A DNA stretch of 64,000 nt, taken from contig NZ_JABGCJ010000006.1 of the NCBI RefSeq assembly GCF_019799965.1, positions 186,001 through 250,000 of the forward strand, given 5' to 3'. Below, in pieces: positions 8,498-17,294 of the stretch (the first letter of the stretch is position 1; every line of letters begins with the position of its first letter). The stretch is from Modestobacter italicus. Its GTDB lineage: Bacteria > Actinomycetota > Actinomycetes > Mycobacteriales > Geodermatophilaceae. A program made the translations under genes and the position numbers. The notes beneath the pieces were generated by a model. It was not told the DNA's origin. It searched no databases and saw only the letters and a list, made by a program, of their open reading frames with translations.

Positions 8498-9361
8498 GTG
8501 AACGCCGTCCCGCAGCGGGTGCACGACGCGGTCACCCGCGCCCGCGAGGTCACCGACCACCCGGTGCTCGAGCACCTGGCCCGCGTGGGGCTGGTGGCCT
8601 ACGGCGTCCTGCACGTGCTGATCGGCTGGCTGGCGTTCCGGATCGCCTGGTTCCTGCAGCCGGGCACCGAGGACGCCGACCAGACCGGCGCGCTGCAGAC
8701 CGTCGCCGACACCCCCGGCGGCCAGGTCCTGCTGTGGGTGATCGGGCTCGGCATGCTGGCGCTGGCGCTGTGGCAGGCCGGGGAGGTGCTGCGCTGGTGG
8801 ACCGGGCTGCTGCGCCCCGGGCACCGGCTGCGGGTCGCCGTCGTCTGCGCCAAGTGCGCGGCCAAGGCGGTGGTCTACGCGGTGCTCGGCGGGACGGCGC
8901 TGTTCTTCGCCGCGGGCGTCCGGTACCAGGCCGACGAGCGGTTCCAGGAGATGACCGACGACGTGCTGGAGTTCCCCGGCGGCTCGACCCTGATCGGGGC
9001 GGTGGGCGTCGGGGTGGCCGCGGTCGGGCTGTACGTGCTGGTGCGCGGGGTCACCGGGAAGTTCATGCGGGACGTCGACCTGGACGCCACCCCGGACCGC
9101 TGGGAGCCGCTGATCCAGCGGGTCGGGACGGTCGGCTACGTGGCCAAGGGCGTCGCGTTCACCGTCTCCGGCGGCCTGCTGGTGTACGCGGCCGCCACCC
9201 GGGACGTGTCCACGGCGACCGGCCTGGACGGCGCGATGAACGCGATCGGCGCGGTGCCCACCGGGCAGTGGCTGCTCACCGCGGTGGCCGCCGGGTTCGT
9301 CGCCTTCGGCGGCTACGCGCTGGTCCGGGCCCGCTTCCCCGACCGCGACCCCGCCACCTGA
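8498..9361 (+). CDS. DUF1206 membrane protein (copy 2)
   Basis: A 287-residue paralogue of the preceding gene with the same six-helix, three-repeat plan: HPVLEHLARVGLVAYGVLH near the start, CAKCAAKAVVYAVLG in the middle and RVGTVGYVAKGVAFTVSGG in the third repeat. The GTG start at 8498 has no clear ribosome-binding site, so it may depend on read-through from copy 1. A CAKC pair in the middle helix unit is absent from copy 1. It converges with the GNAT gene at 9395. Function unknown. Confidence 0.82.
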   Translation: MNAVPQRVHDAVTRAREVTDHPVLEHLARVGLVAYGVLHVLIGWLAFRIAWFLQPGTEDADQTGALQTVADTPGGQVLLWVIGLGMLALALWQAGEVLRWWTGLLRPGHRLRVAVVCAKCAAKAVVYAVLGGTALFFAAGVRYQADERFQEMTDDVLEFPGGSTLIGAVGVGVAAVGLYVLVRGVTGKFMRDVDLDATPDRWEPLIQRVGTVGYVAKGVAFTVSGGLLVYAAATRDVSTATGLDGAMNAIGAVPTGQWLLTAVAAGFVAFGGYALVRARFPDRDPAT

Positions 9362-9394
9362 GCCCCGCGGCAGAGACGGCGTCCGGCGGCAGGG

Positions 9395-9850
9395 TCAGCG
9401 GAGCTGGACCAGGCCGGCGCCGGTCGGGGTGAAGCCGCACTCGGCGAGGTAGAAGCCGCGCAGGTGGTCGTCGAAGTCGACGTGCAGCCACTCGCAGGCG
9501 CTCTGCCGCGCCCCGGCCACCGCGGCGGCCACCAGGGCCCGGCCGATGCCCCGGCGCCGCCGGTCCGCCCGGACGACGGTGTCGAGCAGGAAGGCGTGCA
9601 CCCCGCCGTCCCAGGCCACGTTCACGAACCCGACCAGCTCGCCGTCCTCGACCGCGGTCACCCACCCGAGGCTGAACCGCTCGACCTGGGCGACCCAGTC
9701 GTCGTCGAGCAGCCGGTGCCCGAACCCCTCTGCGTGCAGCGCGTTGACGTCGGTGTTGGCGAACGGCCCACGCCACGAGTACTCGATCACCGGGGCACCG
9801 TAGGCGCGCTGGGTCCGCATCCGCACCCCGGTTCTGCGCGGTCCGGTCAC
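9395..9850 (-). CDS. GNAT family N-acetyltransferase
   Basis: A 151-residue acetyltransferase with the acetyl-CoA pyrophosphate loop RADRRRRGIGRAL (pattern R-x-x-G-x-G/A) around residues 96-107 and the preceding beta strand AFLLDTVV. The substrate is unknown. The GTG start at 9850 overlaps the stop of the upstream hydrolase gene by 4 nt, which argues for it over the internal ATG at 9820 (MRTQRAYG). It is the second gene of a two-gene operon with that hydrolase. Confidence 0.82.
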   Translation of the reverse strand: MTGPRRTGVRMRTQRAYGAPVIEYSWRGPFANTDVNALHAEGFGHRLLDDDWVAQVERFSLGWVTAVEDGELVGFVNVAWDGGVHAFLLDTVVRADRRRRGIGRALVAAAVAGARQSACEWLHVDFDDHLRGFYLAECGFTPTGAGLVQLR

Positions 9851-10791
9851 CCGGGGAGCACCAGCCGGGCCGCGCGGTCGAGCACGAGGGACAGGGCGGC
9901 GTCGGCTGCCGGGGAGAAGGCGACCAGGTGGGCGAAACCGTGCGGCATGTCCGGCAGCTCGAGCAGCTCGGCCGGGCTGCCCGCGGCACGCAGCCCCTCG
10001 ACGTACGCCCGGCCCGAGTCGCGCAGCGGGTCGACCCCCGCGGTCACGACCAGGGCCGGCGGCAGCCCGGCGAGGTCGCCCTCGGCCGGGCTGATCCGCG
10101 GGTCGCCCAGGTCCGTCCCGCGGGGGACGTAGCTGCGGGTGTACCAGCCCATGTCCGCCAGGGTCAGGAACGGCAGGTGCCCGAACTCGCGGACCGACCC
10201 GTGGTCGGCGCCCCGCGCCACGTTCGGGTAGAGCAGCAGCTGCGCGGCCGGCTGCGCTCCCCCCGCGTCACGCAGCTGCTGGCAGGCGACCGCGGCGAGG
10301 TTGCCGCCGCCGCTGTCGCCGGCCACCACGACCCGCGCCGGGTCCCCGCCCAGGTCGGTCGCGTGGTCGAGCGCCCAGCGGGTGGCGGTGACCGCGTCCT
10401 CGACCGCCGCCGGGAAGGAGTGCTCGGGCGCGCGCCGGTACTCGACCGACAGCACCACCGCGGAGAGCCCGGCGGCCACCCGGCGGGCCAGCCCGTCGTA
10501 CTCGGCCACGCTGCCCAGCGTCCAGCCGCCGCCGTGCAGGAGGACGACGGTCGCACCGCCTGGGCGGGCAGGGCGGTACACCCGGCCGGACAGCCCCTCG
10601 GCGAGCGCCACGTCCTCGGCCGGGACGTCGGGGCCGGCTGCCAGCCCGGCGTCGAGCAGGGCGGCGAAGCGGGTGCGGGCCGCCTGCAGGCCGGCCTCGC
10701 GGGCCGGCGGGCTGAGCAGGGCGCTCAGCCGCGGTACCAGGGCGGCGAGCTCGGGGTGCAGCTGCGGAGGAACGGCGTCAGTGGCGTCCAT
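9847..10791 (-). CDS. HSL-type alpha/beta hydrolase (esterase)
   Basis: A 314-residue esterase of the hormone-sensitive-lipase family. The oxyanion-hole motif HGGGW lies near residue 86 and the nucleophile motif GDSGGGN near 158. The acid is in DPLRDSG and the catalytic His in MPHGFAH, in the expected order. It would hydrolyse short acyl esters in the cytoplasm. ATG 10791 is preceded by nothing stronger. It is the first gene of an operon with the GNAT gene. A 6-bp-stem hairpin (GGCCCC/GGGGCC) lies just upstream, after the STAS gene. Confidence 0.88.
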   Translation of the reverse strand: MDATDAVPPQLHPELAALVPRLSALLSPPAREAGLQAARTRFAALLDAGLAAGPDVPAEDVALAEGLSGRVYRPARPGGATVVLLHGGGWTLGSVAEYDGLARRVAAGLSAVVLSVEYRRAPEHSFPAAVEDAVTATRWALDHATDLGGDPARVVVAGDSGGGNLAAVACQQLRDAGGAQPAAQLLLYPNVARGADHGSVREFGHLPFLTLADMGWYTRSYVPRGTDLGDPRISPAEGDLAGLPPALVVTAGVDPLRDSGRAYVEGLRAAGSPAELLELPDMPHGFAHLVAFSPAADAALSLVLDRAARLVLPG

Positions 10792-10853
10792 CGGGCCATC
10801 CTGGCCCCCGCTGCGGGGCCCAGCGGCCAGGGGAGCTGCCCAGGTTCCCCGGC

Positions 10854-11204
10854 TCAGGCGTCGACGACGGTGAAGAGGTTCCAGAGACCGGTGATCTGCA
10901 GCGGGCGGATGACCGCCCGGGCGGTGCCGCAGCGCATCGACAGCTGACGGCCGGCGGACTCGGCGGCCCGGTGGGCGGTGGCCAGGGCGGAGAGCCCGGC
11001 CGAGTCGAGGAAGGTGACCCCGCTGAGGTCGACCTCGACGCTTGCCGTGCCCGGGCGGCCGAGCACCTCGAGCAGGCAGTTGCGCAGCCCGGGAGCGGTG
11101 GCGGAGTCGACCTCACCGCTGATCGTGATCGTGCAGCCGGCCGAGGAGGTGGCGGCTCGTACGTCGATGCGGGTCGGGTCGATGTCGATCGGGAGTGCGG
11201 TCAT
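10854..11204 (-). CDS. STAS-domain anti-sigma factor antagonist
   Basis: A 116-residue STAS protein of the SpoIIAA/RsbV type. The motif LSGVTFLDSAGLSAL contains the phosphorylatable Ser in DSAG. When unphosphorylated such proteins bind an anti-sigma kinase and free the sigma factor; the PP2C phosphatase at 1-1989 is the kind of enzyme that would activate one. ATG 11204 is chosen because GGAGG lies 6 nt upstream, which removes a long in-frame extension up to 11402 that has no domain. The cognate kinase is not in the window. Confidence 0.85.
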   Translation of the reverse strand: MTALPIDIDPTRIDVRAATSSAGCTITISGEVDSATAPGLRNCLLEVLGRPGTASVEVDLSGVTFLDSAGLSALATAHRAAESAGRQLSMRCGTARAVIRPLQITGLWNLFTVVDA

Positions 11205-11461
11205 CAGGACCTCCGGCAGACCCATCGCGGCCGACAGCAACGCCGCCGGCCTCGTGCGCCGGGCAGTGGTGCGCCCGGTCGCGGCTGGTGGTTGAACCGC
11301 ACACGCGACGTTAAGGACACGGACGGTTGCGCACAAGGGGCCTCCGGCGTGGCGGGGTCCGCCACTCCGATCGCCGGTGACCGGTGTGACGGGCGTGTCC
11401 ACCCCGGGTCCCGGAGTGCCACCCCGCTCCTCGTCGGGGGAACGGGCGGATACTGGTCGGC

Positions 11462-11800
11462 ATGTCGAAGCCGGCCCTGTCGCAGCGGACCCTGGTGGCC
11501 GGGCTCGCCTGGGTGGCGCTGACCGTCCTGGCGTTCCTCACCGACCCGGTGCTCGGCGCGGTGGTGCTCATCTTCGGCGGCATCGGCGTCGTGGTCGTCC
11601 AGCTGTCCAGCACCTGGTCCGAGCACCCCGACTTCGAGGCCCGCGAGCAGGCCCGCGCGGCACGCCGCAAGGTGAAGTGGGAGAAGAACACCCCCAAGCG
11701 GGAGAAGGACGCCGCGCGGTACGCCGCACACCAGGCCCGGCAGGCCGCCAAGGCCCGGGAGTCCGAGGCGCGGCAGTCCCGGGACCGGGCGGGTTCCTGA
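11462..11800 (+). CDS. Small membrane protein with basic cytosolic tail
   Basis: A 112-residue protein with two predicted helices (LVAGLAWVALTVLAFL and LGAVVLIFGGIGVVVV). A highly charged, Lys/Arg/Glu-rich C-terminal helix follows (REQARAARRKVKWEKN onward), possibly coiled coil or RNA/membrane-surface binding. A GATACT hexamer about 8-13 nt upstream of the ATG could be a -10 box for a near-leaderless transcript. Family and function are not recognised. Confidence 0.65.
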   Translation: MSKPALSQRTLVAGLAWVALTVLAFLTDPVLGAVVLIFGGIGVVVVQLSSTWSEHPDFEAREQARAARRKVKWEKNTPKREKDAARYAAHQARQAAKARESEARQSRDRAGS

Positions 11801-11814
11801 CCCGGTAAAGCGGT

Positions 11815-11835
11815 GGACGGCGCCGGACGCCGTCC
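11815..11835 (+). terminator. Hairpin after the small membrane protein gene
   Basis: A perfect 8-bp stem (GGACGGCG / CGCCGTCC) with a 5-nt loop, 15 nt after the stop at 11800 and 15 nt before a possible leader peptide. No U-tract follows, which is normal in GC-rich actinobacteria. It could equally be an operator. Confidence 0.4.
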
Positions 11836-11849
11836 CTACCGTCCCCTGC

Positions 11850-11891
11850 ATGGGCGACACCTCGCTGCGGCTGCGGCTGCACACCTCCTGA
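11850..11891 (+). CDS. Possible 13-residue leader peptide (uORF)
   Basis: ATG 11850 opens a 13-codon frame, MGDTSLRLRLHTS, closed by TGA. It has alternating Leu-Arg codons and lies 128 nt before the start of the 12019 gene. Short leader peptides of this shape precede some actinobacterial operons and can act as attenuators. No clear ribosome-binding site precedes it, and the downstream gene gives no metabolic clue. Confidence 0.3.
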   Translation: MGDTSLRLRLHTS

Positions 11892-12018
11892 GCTGATCCC
11901 CGGGCGCCGCACTGCCGGCCCCGCCGTCCGCCGGTCCGTGACCGGCCGACTCCTCCCCCGTTCCCGGCGCGCCCGCGCCGACGTCGCGGGCTGCCCCCTG
12001 CCCTCCTGGAGGTCCCCC

Positions 12019-12399
12019 ATGTCACGACCCACCCCTGCCCTCTCCGGCCCCGCCGGTGATGCCCGCGCCCAGCTGCCGGAGGACGCGCACGCCGGCTTCG
12101 ACCGGCTGGTGCACGCCGTGCTGGCCGCCCCGGGGGCGAGCAGGCGCCCCGCGCTCGGCGCAGCGCTGCGCAGTCAGCTGCCCGGCACCGCCGGGGTGCG
12201 GTGGCTGCACGCCGAGGGCCTGTCGCCCACGTCGCGGGCCGGCGACCTGACGGCCGCGCACTGGCTGTCGCTGTACGAGGCGTGGCTGGCCAACCAGCAG
12301 GCGCCACGGGCCGGTGGCCGCGAGAGCGGGCACGGTCCCCGGGCCGACAGCCGGCACGGTCACGCCGCCGGTGCGCAGGCCATCCCGCGGTACTACTGA
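12019..12399 (+). CDS. Hypothetical protein, His/Arg-rich tail
   Basis: A 126-residue protein that I do not recognise. The first 90 residues look helical (FDRLVHAVLAAPGA; LTAAHWLSLYEAWLANQQ); the tail is low in complexity with four His among Gly/Arg/Ala and ends IPRYY. ATG 12019 follows a GGAGG site (CTGGAGGTCCCCCATG). Its stop overlaps the convergent stop of the sacsin-like gene by 7 nt. Confidence 0.55.
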   Translation: MSRPTPALSGPAGDARAQLPEDAHAGFDRLVHAVLAAPGASRRPALGAALRSQLPGTAGVRWLHAEGLSPTSRAGDLTAAHWLSLYEAWLANQQAPRAGGRESGHGPRADSRHGHAAGAQAIPRYY

Positions 12400-15353
12400 A
12401 CCGGCCCCTGGCCGACGGCGTCCTCGGCGGCCAGCTCGGCCGCGCGCTGCGGATGGGCGAACGCCTCGGCGAGTGCCTGGCGCTGCGGCCACGCGCCGCA
12501 GCGCCAGGCCAGCGCCCGCCCGAGCGCGCCGGGGCTGCCGTCGACGGCGTCGACGTCCTCCCCCGGCCACCACGCGACCGTGCGGCCGCCGGTCACGGTG
12601 AGCTCGGGGTGGACGGCGACCGACCCGGGGAGCTCGACCAGCCCGAGCCGGGCGGCGGCCAGTCCGGCGCCGGGCACCTCCCCCCACGGGACGGTGCGGG
12701 CCGGGCGGCTGGTCACCCGGGCGCGCACCCGCTCGCTGGCCAGCGGCAGGTCGAGCAGGTCGGCCACCGCTGCCGGTGCTCCGCCGGCCGGCACCGCTGG
12801 CACTCGCTCCAGTGGCTGCAACCACGGCGCATCGAGCACGACGGCGTCGCCGACGACCTCGGCCGGACCGACCCGGACCCGGTCGGGCGGGTCGACGTCG
12901 ACGTCCGCCAGTGCCGCGGCGAGCTGGGCGTACACCGTGCGGAGCAGCGCCGGGGAGACGGTGCGGGCCGGGTCGCCGAGCCGGTCGAGCAGGTCGAGGG
13001 CGTCGTCGACGTCGGCCACCACCTCGCTGACGGCGGCCAGGGGGCACAGCAGGTCCAGCACCGCCGGCGCCAGCTCGCCCACCGGTTCGTACAGTCCCTG
13101 TAACTCGACTGCTCCTGCGGCCCGCAGCCGGTCAGGCCGGGCACCGTCCAGCACCGGCGACGTCCGCAGCCACCAGCGCAGGTAGCCCGGGACGGGCACG
13201 CCGCCGAGGTCGACGTCGGCCCGGGCCGCCGCGGGCAGCGCCGCCAGCATGGGCAGCGCCCGCTCCCAGTCGCGCACCAGCTCCAGGTCCCGGACGGCGG
13301 TCAGCGTCGGCCAGGCCGGCGGCGGCGCGCCGGCCGGCAACCGGTCCAGGACGGCGTCCACCCACTCCTCGACCCGGTCGACGTCCAGCTCGTCGGGGTC
13401 GTCGGCGGACAGCAGCGCGAACGTGTCCAGCACCCCCACCGCGCGCAGCGCCCGCTCCTCGTACGCCCGGGCGAACTCCGGGTCCAGTGCGCCGAGCGCG
13501 CCGGGGCGGAGCACGTCGGCCAGCGGCGACCCCGGGCGCACCAGCTCACCGGCCGGTGCCCAGCCGCCGTCGTCGTCGGGCAACGCCAGCTCGGCCAGCC
13601 ACGGCAGCTCCCCGGGTGCCGGGTCGGCTGCCGTGACGAGCGTCAGGACGGCGTCGGCCAGCTGCTCCACGTCCTCGCCGTCGTCGGCGCGGTCCAGCGA
13701 GCTCTCCACCGCGGCCCGCACGTCAGGATCGGCGAGCACGGCGGCAGCCGTCGCCGGCCGGGCACCGAGCCGCTCGAGCACCCGGCGCGCCGGCCCGGCC
13801 GCCGCCACGGGGTCGGCGATCCGCAGACCGAGCGGGGCCAGCCGGGCAGCGGGCAGCTCCGGCTCGGCCAGCAGCACCCCCGCCGGGCTCTGGGCGACCC
13901 GGCCGTCGGCCAGCGGCACCGGGAGGGCGGCCAGCTCCTCCCGGTCGGCGCCGTCCAGCGCGGCGTAGAGGTCGGCCCACCACTCCCCCGGCCGCCGCAC
14001 ACCGCGGACGGCCTCCACCACGTCGGCCAGACCGGCGCGTCGGACGCCGAGCGCGCCGCGCACCGGGGCGTCTGCGCGCCTGGACCAGCCGGCGGGCAGC
14101 AGACCGGGCAGCACGCCGACCAGCGCGGCCACCCGCTGCTCGGTGGGCTCGTCGAGGGCCACGGCGCGGTCCGGTCGCAGCGGCGGCTCCTCCGGGTCGG
14201 CGGCCGGCAACCAGGCGTGCTGCCGGAGCCGCTGGAGCACCGCCCGGCAGAGCGCCGCGTCGAGCTCGGCGGCAGCGAGGCCGACCGCGGGGACCAGCCG
14301 CAGCAGCGCGGGGTCGGCAGGCAGGTCGGTGAGCAGCTGGAGGAAGGTGTCGGCGGCCACCTCGACCAGTGCGTCGGTGACCGGCCCGGGCGCGACGTGC
14401 CGCCGGTCGGGGCCGAGCGGGAACGGCGCGATCAGCCGGGCCGGCAGGGAGAGCGGCTCGTCGCTGGGGGTGGGTGCGTGCAGCACCTGCCGACCGGGCA
14501 GCGGAGCCGGGACGCCGCCTTCGGTGGGCACCGCCCAGGTGACGGTGTGGCCGCGGCGCTCGCGTTCCTCCACCGGCCGGTCGGCGAACAGCTCCGGGGG
14601 CAGCTCGCCGGACCGTCGGAGGACGCGCCAGGTCGTCGTCCGCTCGCCGTCGCGCAGCCGCACCTCGGCGCCGTCCCGCTCGGCGGTGAGGGCGCGGGTC
14701 GCGCCGTCCACGACGACGTCGATCCGCGCCAGTGCCGGCAGGGCCAGCAGCAGGTCGGCGTCCAACGCGCCCAGCGCCGAGCGGACCTGGTCGAGCACCT
14801 CCGCGCGCAGCGGCAACACCACCTCGGTGGCGAACCCGGCGGGCGGGTACCCGTCCGCGGCGAACGGGAGCCGGAGCACCGGGACGCCGCCGTCCCGGCG
14901 GGCCAGCTCGGTCGCCAGGGCGGGGACGGCGGCGACCGCGGCCCGGGTGTCGGCGGCACTGAACCGCACCGACCGGTCGGTGGACAGCACGACCGGCTCG
15001 TCGGTGACCGCGAGGACCGCGGCGAAGCCGACACCGAAGTGGCCGACGCTCGCTGCGCTGTCCCGCTTCGCGCTGGCCCGCAACGTGGCCATCGCCTGCA
15101 CCCCGTCGTCGTCCAGCGGTGCGCCGGTGTTGGCGGCGCGGAGCGTGCCGCCGCTCAGCTGCAGCCGCAGGTGGCCGGGCACCCCGGCCCGGGCCGCGGC
15201 GTCAGCGGCGTTCTGCGCGAGCTCCACCAGCAGCCGGTCGCGGTACCCGCCGCGGACCAGGTCCTCCTCGGCGTTGGCGTCCTCCCGGAAGCGCGCCGGG
15301 GAGTCGGTCCAGGCGGCGAGGACGCGGCGACGCAGCTCGGCGGGCTCGGGCAT
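12393..15353 (-). CDS. Sacsin N-terminal/Hsp90-like ATPase protein
   Basis: A 986-residue protein with an N-terminal GHKL (Hsp90-type) ATP-binding domain. The N-box LLVELAQNAADAA is near residues 41-53, a degenerate DxG box reads ANTGAPLDDDG near 74-84, and the Gly-lid GHFGVGFAAVL is near 104-114. The rest is long, Ala/Leu/Asp-rich and has no other recognisable domain. Proteins of this layout occur widely in actinobacteria, carry the sacsin ATP-binding annotation and are presumed chaperone-like; their role is not established. It appears monocistronic and converges on the 12019 gene, the two stops overlapping by 7 nt. Confidence 0.8.
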   Translation of the reverse strand: MPEPAELRRRVLAAWTDSPARFREDANAEEDLVRGGYRDRLLVELAQNAADAAARAGVPGHLRLQLSGGTLRAANTGAPLDDDGVQAMATLRASAKRDSAASVGHFGVGFAAVLAVTDEPVVLSTDRSVRFSAADTRAAVAAVPALATELARRDGGVPVLRLPFAADGYPPAGFATEVVLPLRAEVLDQVRSALGALDADLLLALPALARIDVVVDGATRALTAERDGAEVRLRDGERTTTWRVLRRSGELPPELFADRPVEERERRGHTVTWAVPTEGGVPAPLPGRQVLHAPTPSDEPLSLPARLIAPFPLGPDRRHVAPGPVTDALVEVAADTFLQLLTDLPADPALLRLVPAVGLAAAELDAALCRAVLQRLRQHAWLPAADPEEPPLRPDRAVALDEPTEQRVAALVGVLPGLLPAGWSRRADAPVRGALGVRRAGLADVVEAVRGVRRPGEWWADLYAALDGADREELAALPVPLADGRVAQSPAGVLLAEPELPAARLAPLGLRIADPVAAAGPARRVLERLGARPATAAAVLADPDVRAAVESSLDRADDGEDVEQLADAVLTLVTAADPAPGELPWLAELALPDDDGGWAPAGELVRPGSPLADVLRPGALGALDPEFARAYEERALRAVGVLDTFALLSADDPDELDVDRVEEWVDAVLDRLPAGAPPPAWPTLTAVRDLELVRDWERALPMLAALPAAARADVDLGGVPVPGYLRWWLRTSPVLDGARPDRLRAAGAVELQGLYEPVGELAPAVLDLLCPLAAVSEVVADVDDALDLLDRLGDPARTVSPALLRTVYAQLAAALADVDVDPPDRVRVGPAEVVGDAVVLDAPWLQPLERVPAVPAGGAPAAVADLLDLPLASERVRARVTSRPARTVPWGEVPGAGLAAARLGLVELPGSVAVHPELTVTGGRTVAWWPGEDVDAVDGSPGALGRALAWRCGAWPQRQALAEAFAHPQRAAELAAEDAVGQGPVQ

Positions 15354-15440
15354 CCGCGCAGCATCCCACCCGCCCGACGCCCAGCCGGCCCGTTCGTCGC
15401 TGCGGCAGGTCCCGCTGGCGCGGCCGCCCCTCGCAGCCGG

Positions 15441-15803
15441 TCAGCCCTCCATCGGCTCGGCCACCTGCCCGGTCGCCCCATCGACGACGACGCGGTCTGC
15501 CAGGGGCGCGCCGAGCGTCACCGTCACCGAGTCCTGGCAGGCGTCGCCGGGGTCCCGTCTCGTCGAGACGACGGTGATGGTGACCTCGTCGTCCGCCTCG
15601 ACGACCTCGGCCGCCGGATCACCGTCACAGGTGCCGACCCACACGTGGACCACGTCCTCGGCTGCCGACCACCCGGCGATCGGCTGCGGCGCACGCTCCT
15701 CGGTGGCCGAACACGCCGCCAGCACGGTGACGACCGCCGCCGCCCCGACGAGGCTCCTCGACCGGTGGGCTCCCGCACCCACCGCCGACGCCCTGATTCG
15801 CAT
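15441..15803 (-). CDS. Small lipoprotein
   Basis: A 120-residue predicted lipoprotein. The signal peptide has a basic start (MRIRASAVGAGAHRSR), a hydrophobic core and a lipobox VLAAC that would be cleaved before Cys32. The mature part has two further cysteines that could form a disulfide (GTCDGDP and GDACQDS) and is beta-rich, with TVTLGAPLADRVVVD near the end. ATG 15803 is chosen because it gives the signal peptide and has an AGGG/GAGG site upstream. No family recognised. Confidence 0.72.
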   Translation of the reverse strand: MRIRASAVGAGAHRSRSLVGAAAVVTVLAACSATEERAPQPIAGWSAAEDVVHVWVGTCDGDPAAEVVEADDEVTITVVSTRRDPGDACQDSVTVTLGAPLADRVVVDGATGQVAEPMEG

Positions 15804-15954
15804 CGCACCCTGCCTCGAGTCGTTCGTCGTGACGCTGCGCAGGATCGACCGTCCGTGGTGCCGCCGCCACACATCGCCCCCCGGCCGGCACGGTGGCTGC
15901 GGAGAGGTGACACCGGTGTCGCGTGACCAGGCCACGTGACCGGGCCCGCGCGGC

Positions 15955-16007
15955 TGGGCCGCCTGAGTGGGCCGCGTGAACTGAGCCGCGTGACTGGGCG
16001 GCGTGCC
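15955..16007. repeat. Imperfect 13-14 bp tandem repeat
   Basis: Four degenerate copies of TGGGCCGCGTGAC-like units run head to tail (15955, 15968, 15982, 15995) between the lipoprotein start and the DUF222/HNH gene end. They lie in a 255-nt intergenic stretch with no other feature that I can see. Confidence 0.5.
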
Positions 16008-16058
16008 GCTCCCGCCCACGGCGTGCGGCATCTCCGTGAGTCGCCATCACGGACCAGC

Positions 16059-17261
16059 TCAGGCGCGCAGTGGCGCGATGAGGACCTCGGTGCCGTCGGG
16101 TCGCCAGGTACGCCATCGCCCGCCGGGATCTCGCTCCACCCGGAACCCGTGGTGGACCTTCGTGTGGTGCCGCTCGCACAACAGCGCCGAGTTCTCGATG
16201 CTGGTCCCGCCACCGTGCAGCCAGTGGATCAGGTGGTGGACGTCGCACCACCACGACGGGGCACCGCAGCCGGCGAACACACATGACCTGTCCCGCCGCT
16301 CGACAGCCTTGCGCAGCCCAGGGGTGACCACCCGGTGGTCCCGGCCCAGGTCCAACGGGGTCCCGTCCGGGCCCATCACGATCCGCGAGACGCTGCCGTC
16401 GCAGGCCACCCAGCGGGCCCGGGCCGCGGAGATCGTCGCCCCGAACCCCATCTCGGCAGCCCCGGCACCGGTGGCCGGGTCGACCAGGTCATCAAGGTCG
16501 ATGCCGACGACCACGTGCGGCTTCACCGTCCGCAGGATCGGCAGGTCACCCGAGGCCAGCTGGTTGTCACACAGCTGGATGAAGGCATCGGCTTGCCGCT
16601 GAGCGCGGGTCCTGGTGTCACCCCTGGGTCGGTCGGCCTGGACGATCGACTCGATCGCCGCCTGCACCTTCTCCCCACCCACGGCGTCCAGGTCGAACCG
16701 CCCGGTCACCGTCCCGTCGGCGTGCTTGGCGATCGTCAACCGCCGCCCCTCGGTCGGATCGGGCTCGACACCGTCGGGGTCCAGCGCCGCCTCGAACGCC
16801 TGCACCGCAGCGACCAGCGACTGGTGCGGCGACCCCACCGCCACCGCCGCCCACGCTTGGTCGAACGCACCCAGGTCCACGCCCTGCTCAGCCGCCCGGG
16901 CACGCTCGGGCTCCCCCACCGCGCTGGCGACGACGTCCATCTGCGCCGCCGTCACCGCACCGTCGGCGAACCCCGCCGCCAGCACCGGAGAGTGCGCCAA
17001 CGCCCGCCCCGACCGCACCACCCGCGACGCATCCGCCGCCGACAACCGCACGTGCCCGATCAGCCACGACCGCATCGACGTCAACCCGTCACGCTCAGGC
17101 GCCCGCGTGACCTCTCCATGCCGCACCGTGCGCGTCAACTCCGCCGACGCCCGGTTCACCAGCCGGACCAGCTCCGCCGTCCGATCCAGCACCTGACCAT
17201 CCGTGAGACCGTGCAGGTCGTCAGCCGCCAGGGCGTCCAGAGCCGACATCAACTCGCTCAC
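16059..17261 (-). CDS. DUF222/HNH endonuclease-like protein (13E12 family), SOS-box controlled
   Basis: A 400-residue protein of the DUF222-HNH family, known in mycobacteria as the 13E12 repeat family. The DUF222 part fills about residues 1-290. The C-terminal HNH nuclease motif is complete: CVFAGCGAPSWWCDVHHLIHW, then NSALLCERHH, with zinc-binding CxxC-type cysteines and the catalytic HH, N and H. GTG 17261 follows GGGAGG. A perfect LexA box lies 18-33 nt upstream of the start, so the gene should be induced by DNA damage. Some mycobacterial relatives are known LexA targets. The biological role of the family is unproven. Confidence 0.88.
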   Translation of the reverse strand: MSELMSALDALAADDLHGLTDGQVLDRTAELVRLVNRASAELTRTVRHGEVTRAPERDGLTSMRSWLIGHVRLSAADASRVVRSGRALAHSPVLAAGFADGAVTAAQMDVVASAVGEPERARAAEQGVDLGAFDQAWAAVAVGSPHQSLVAAVQAFEAALDPDGVEPDPTEGRRLTIAKHADGTVTGRFDLDAVGGEKVQAAIESIVQADRPRGDTRTRAQRQADAFIQLCDNQLASGDLPILRTVKPHVVVGIDLDDLVDPATGAGAAEMGFGATISAARARWVACDGSVSRIVMGPDGTPLDLGRDHRVVTPGLRKAVERRDRSCVFAGCGAPSWWCDVHHLIHWLHGGGTSIENSALLCERHHTKVHHGFRVERDPGGRWRTWRPDGTEVLIAPLRA

Positions 17262-17278
17262 GACACCTCCCGGCCGCT

Positions 17279-17294
17279 TCGAACGTGTGTTCGA
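17279..17294. promoter_or_regulatory. LexA (SOS) box of the DUF222/HNH gene
   Basis: TCGAAC-GTGT-GTTCGA, a perfect palindromic match to the actinobacterial SOS consensus TCGAAC-N4-GTTCGA, extended by one base pair on each side. It lies 18-33 nt upstream of the GTG at 17261. The rest of the 301-nt gap up to 17562 has two copies of a GGGGGCGCCA(A/G)CGG repeat and a start-codon hairpin. Confidence 0.88.
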
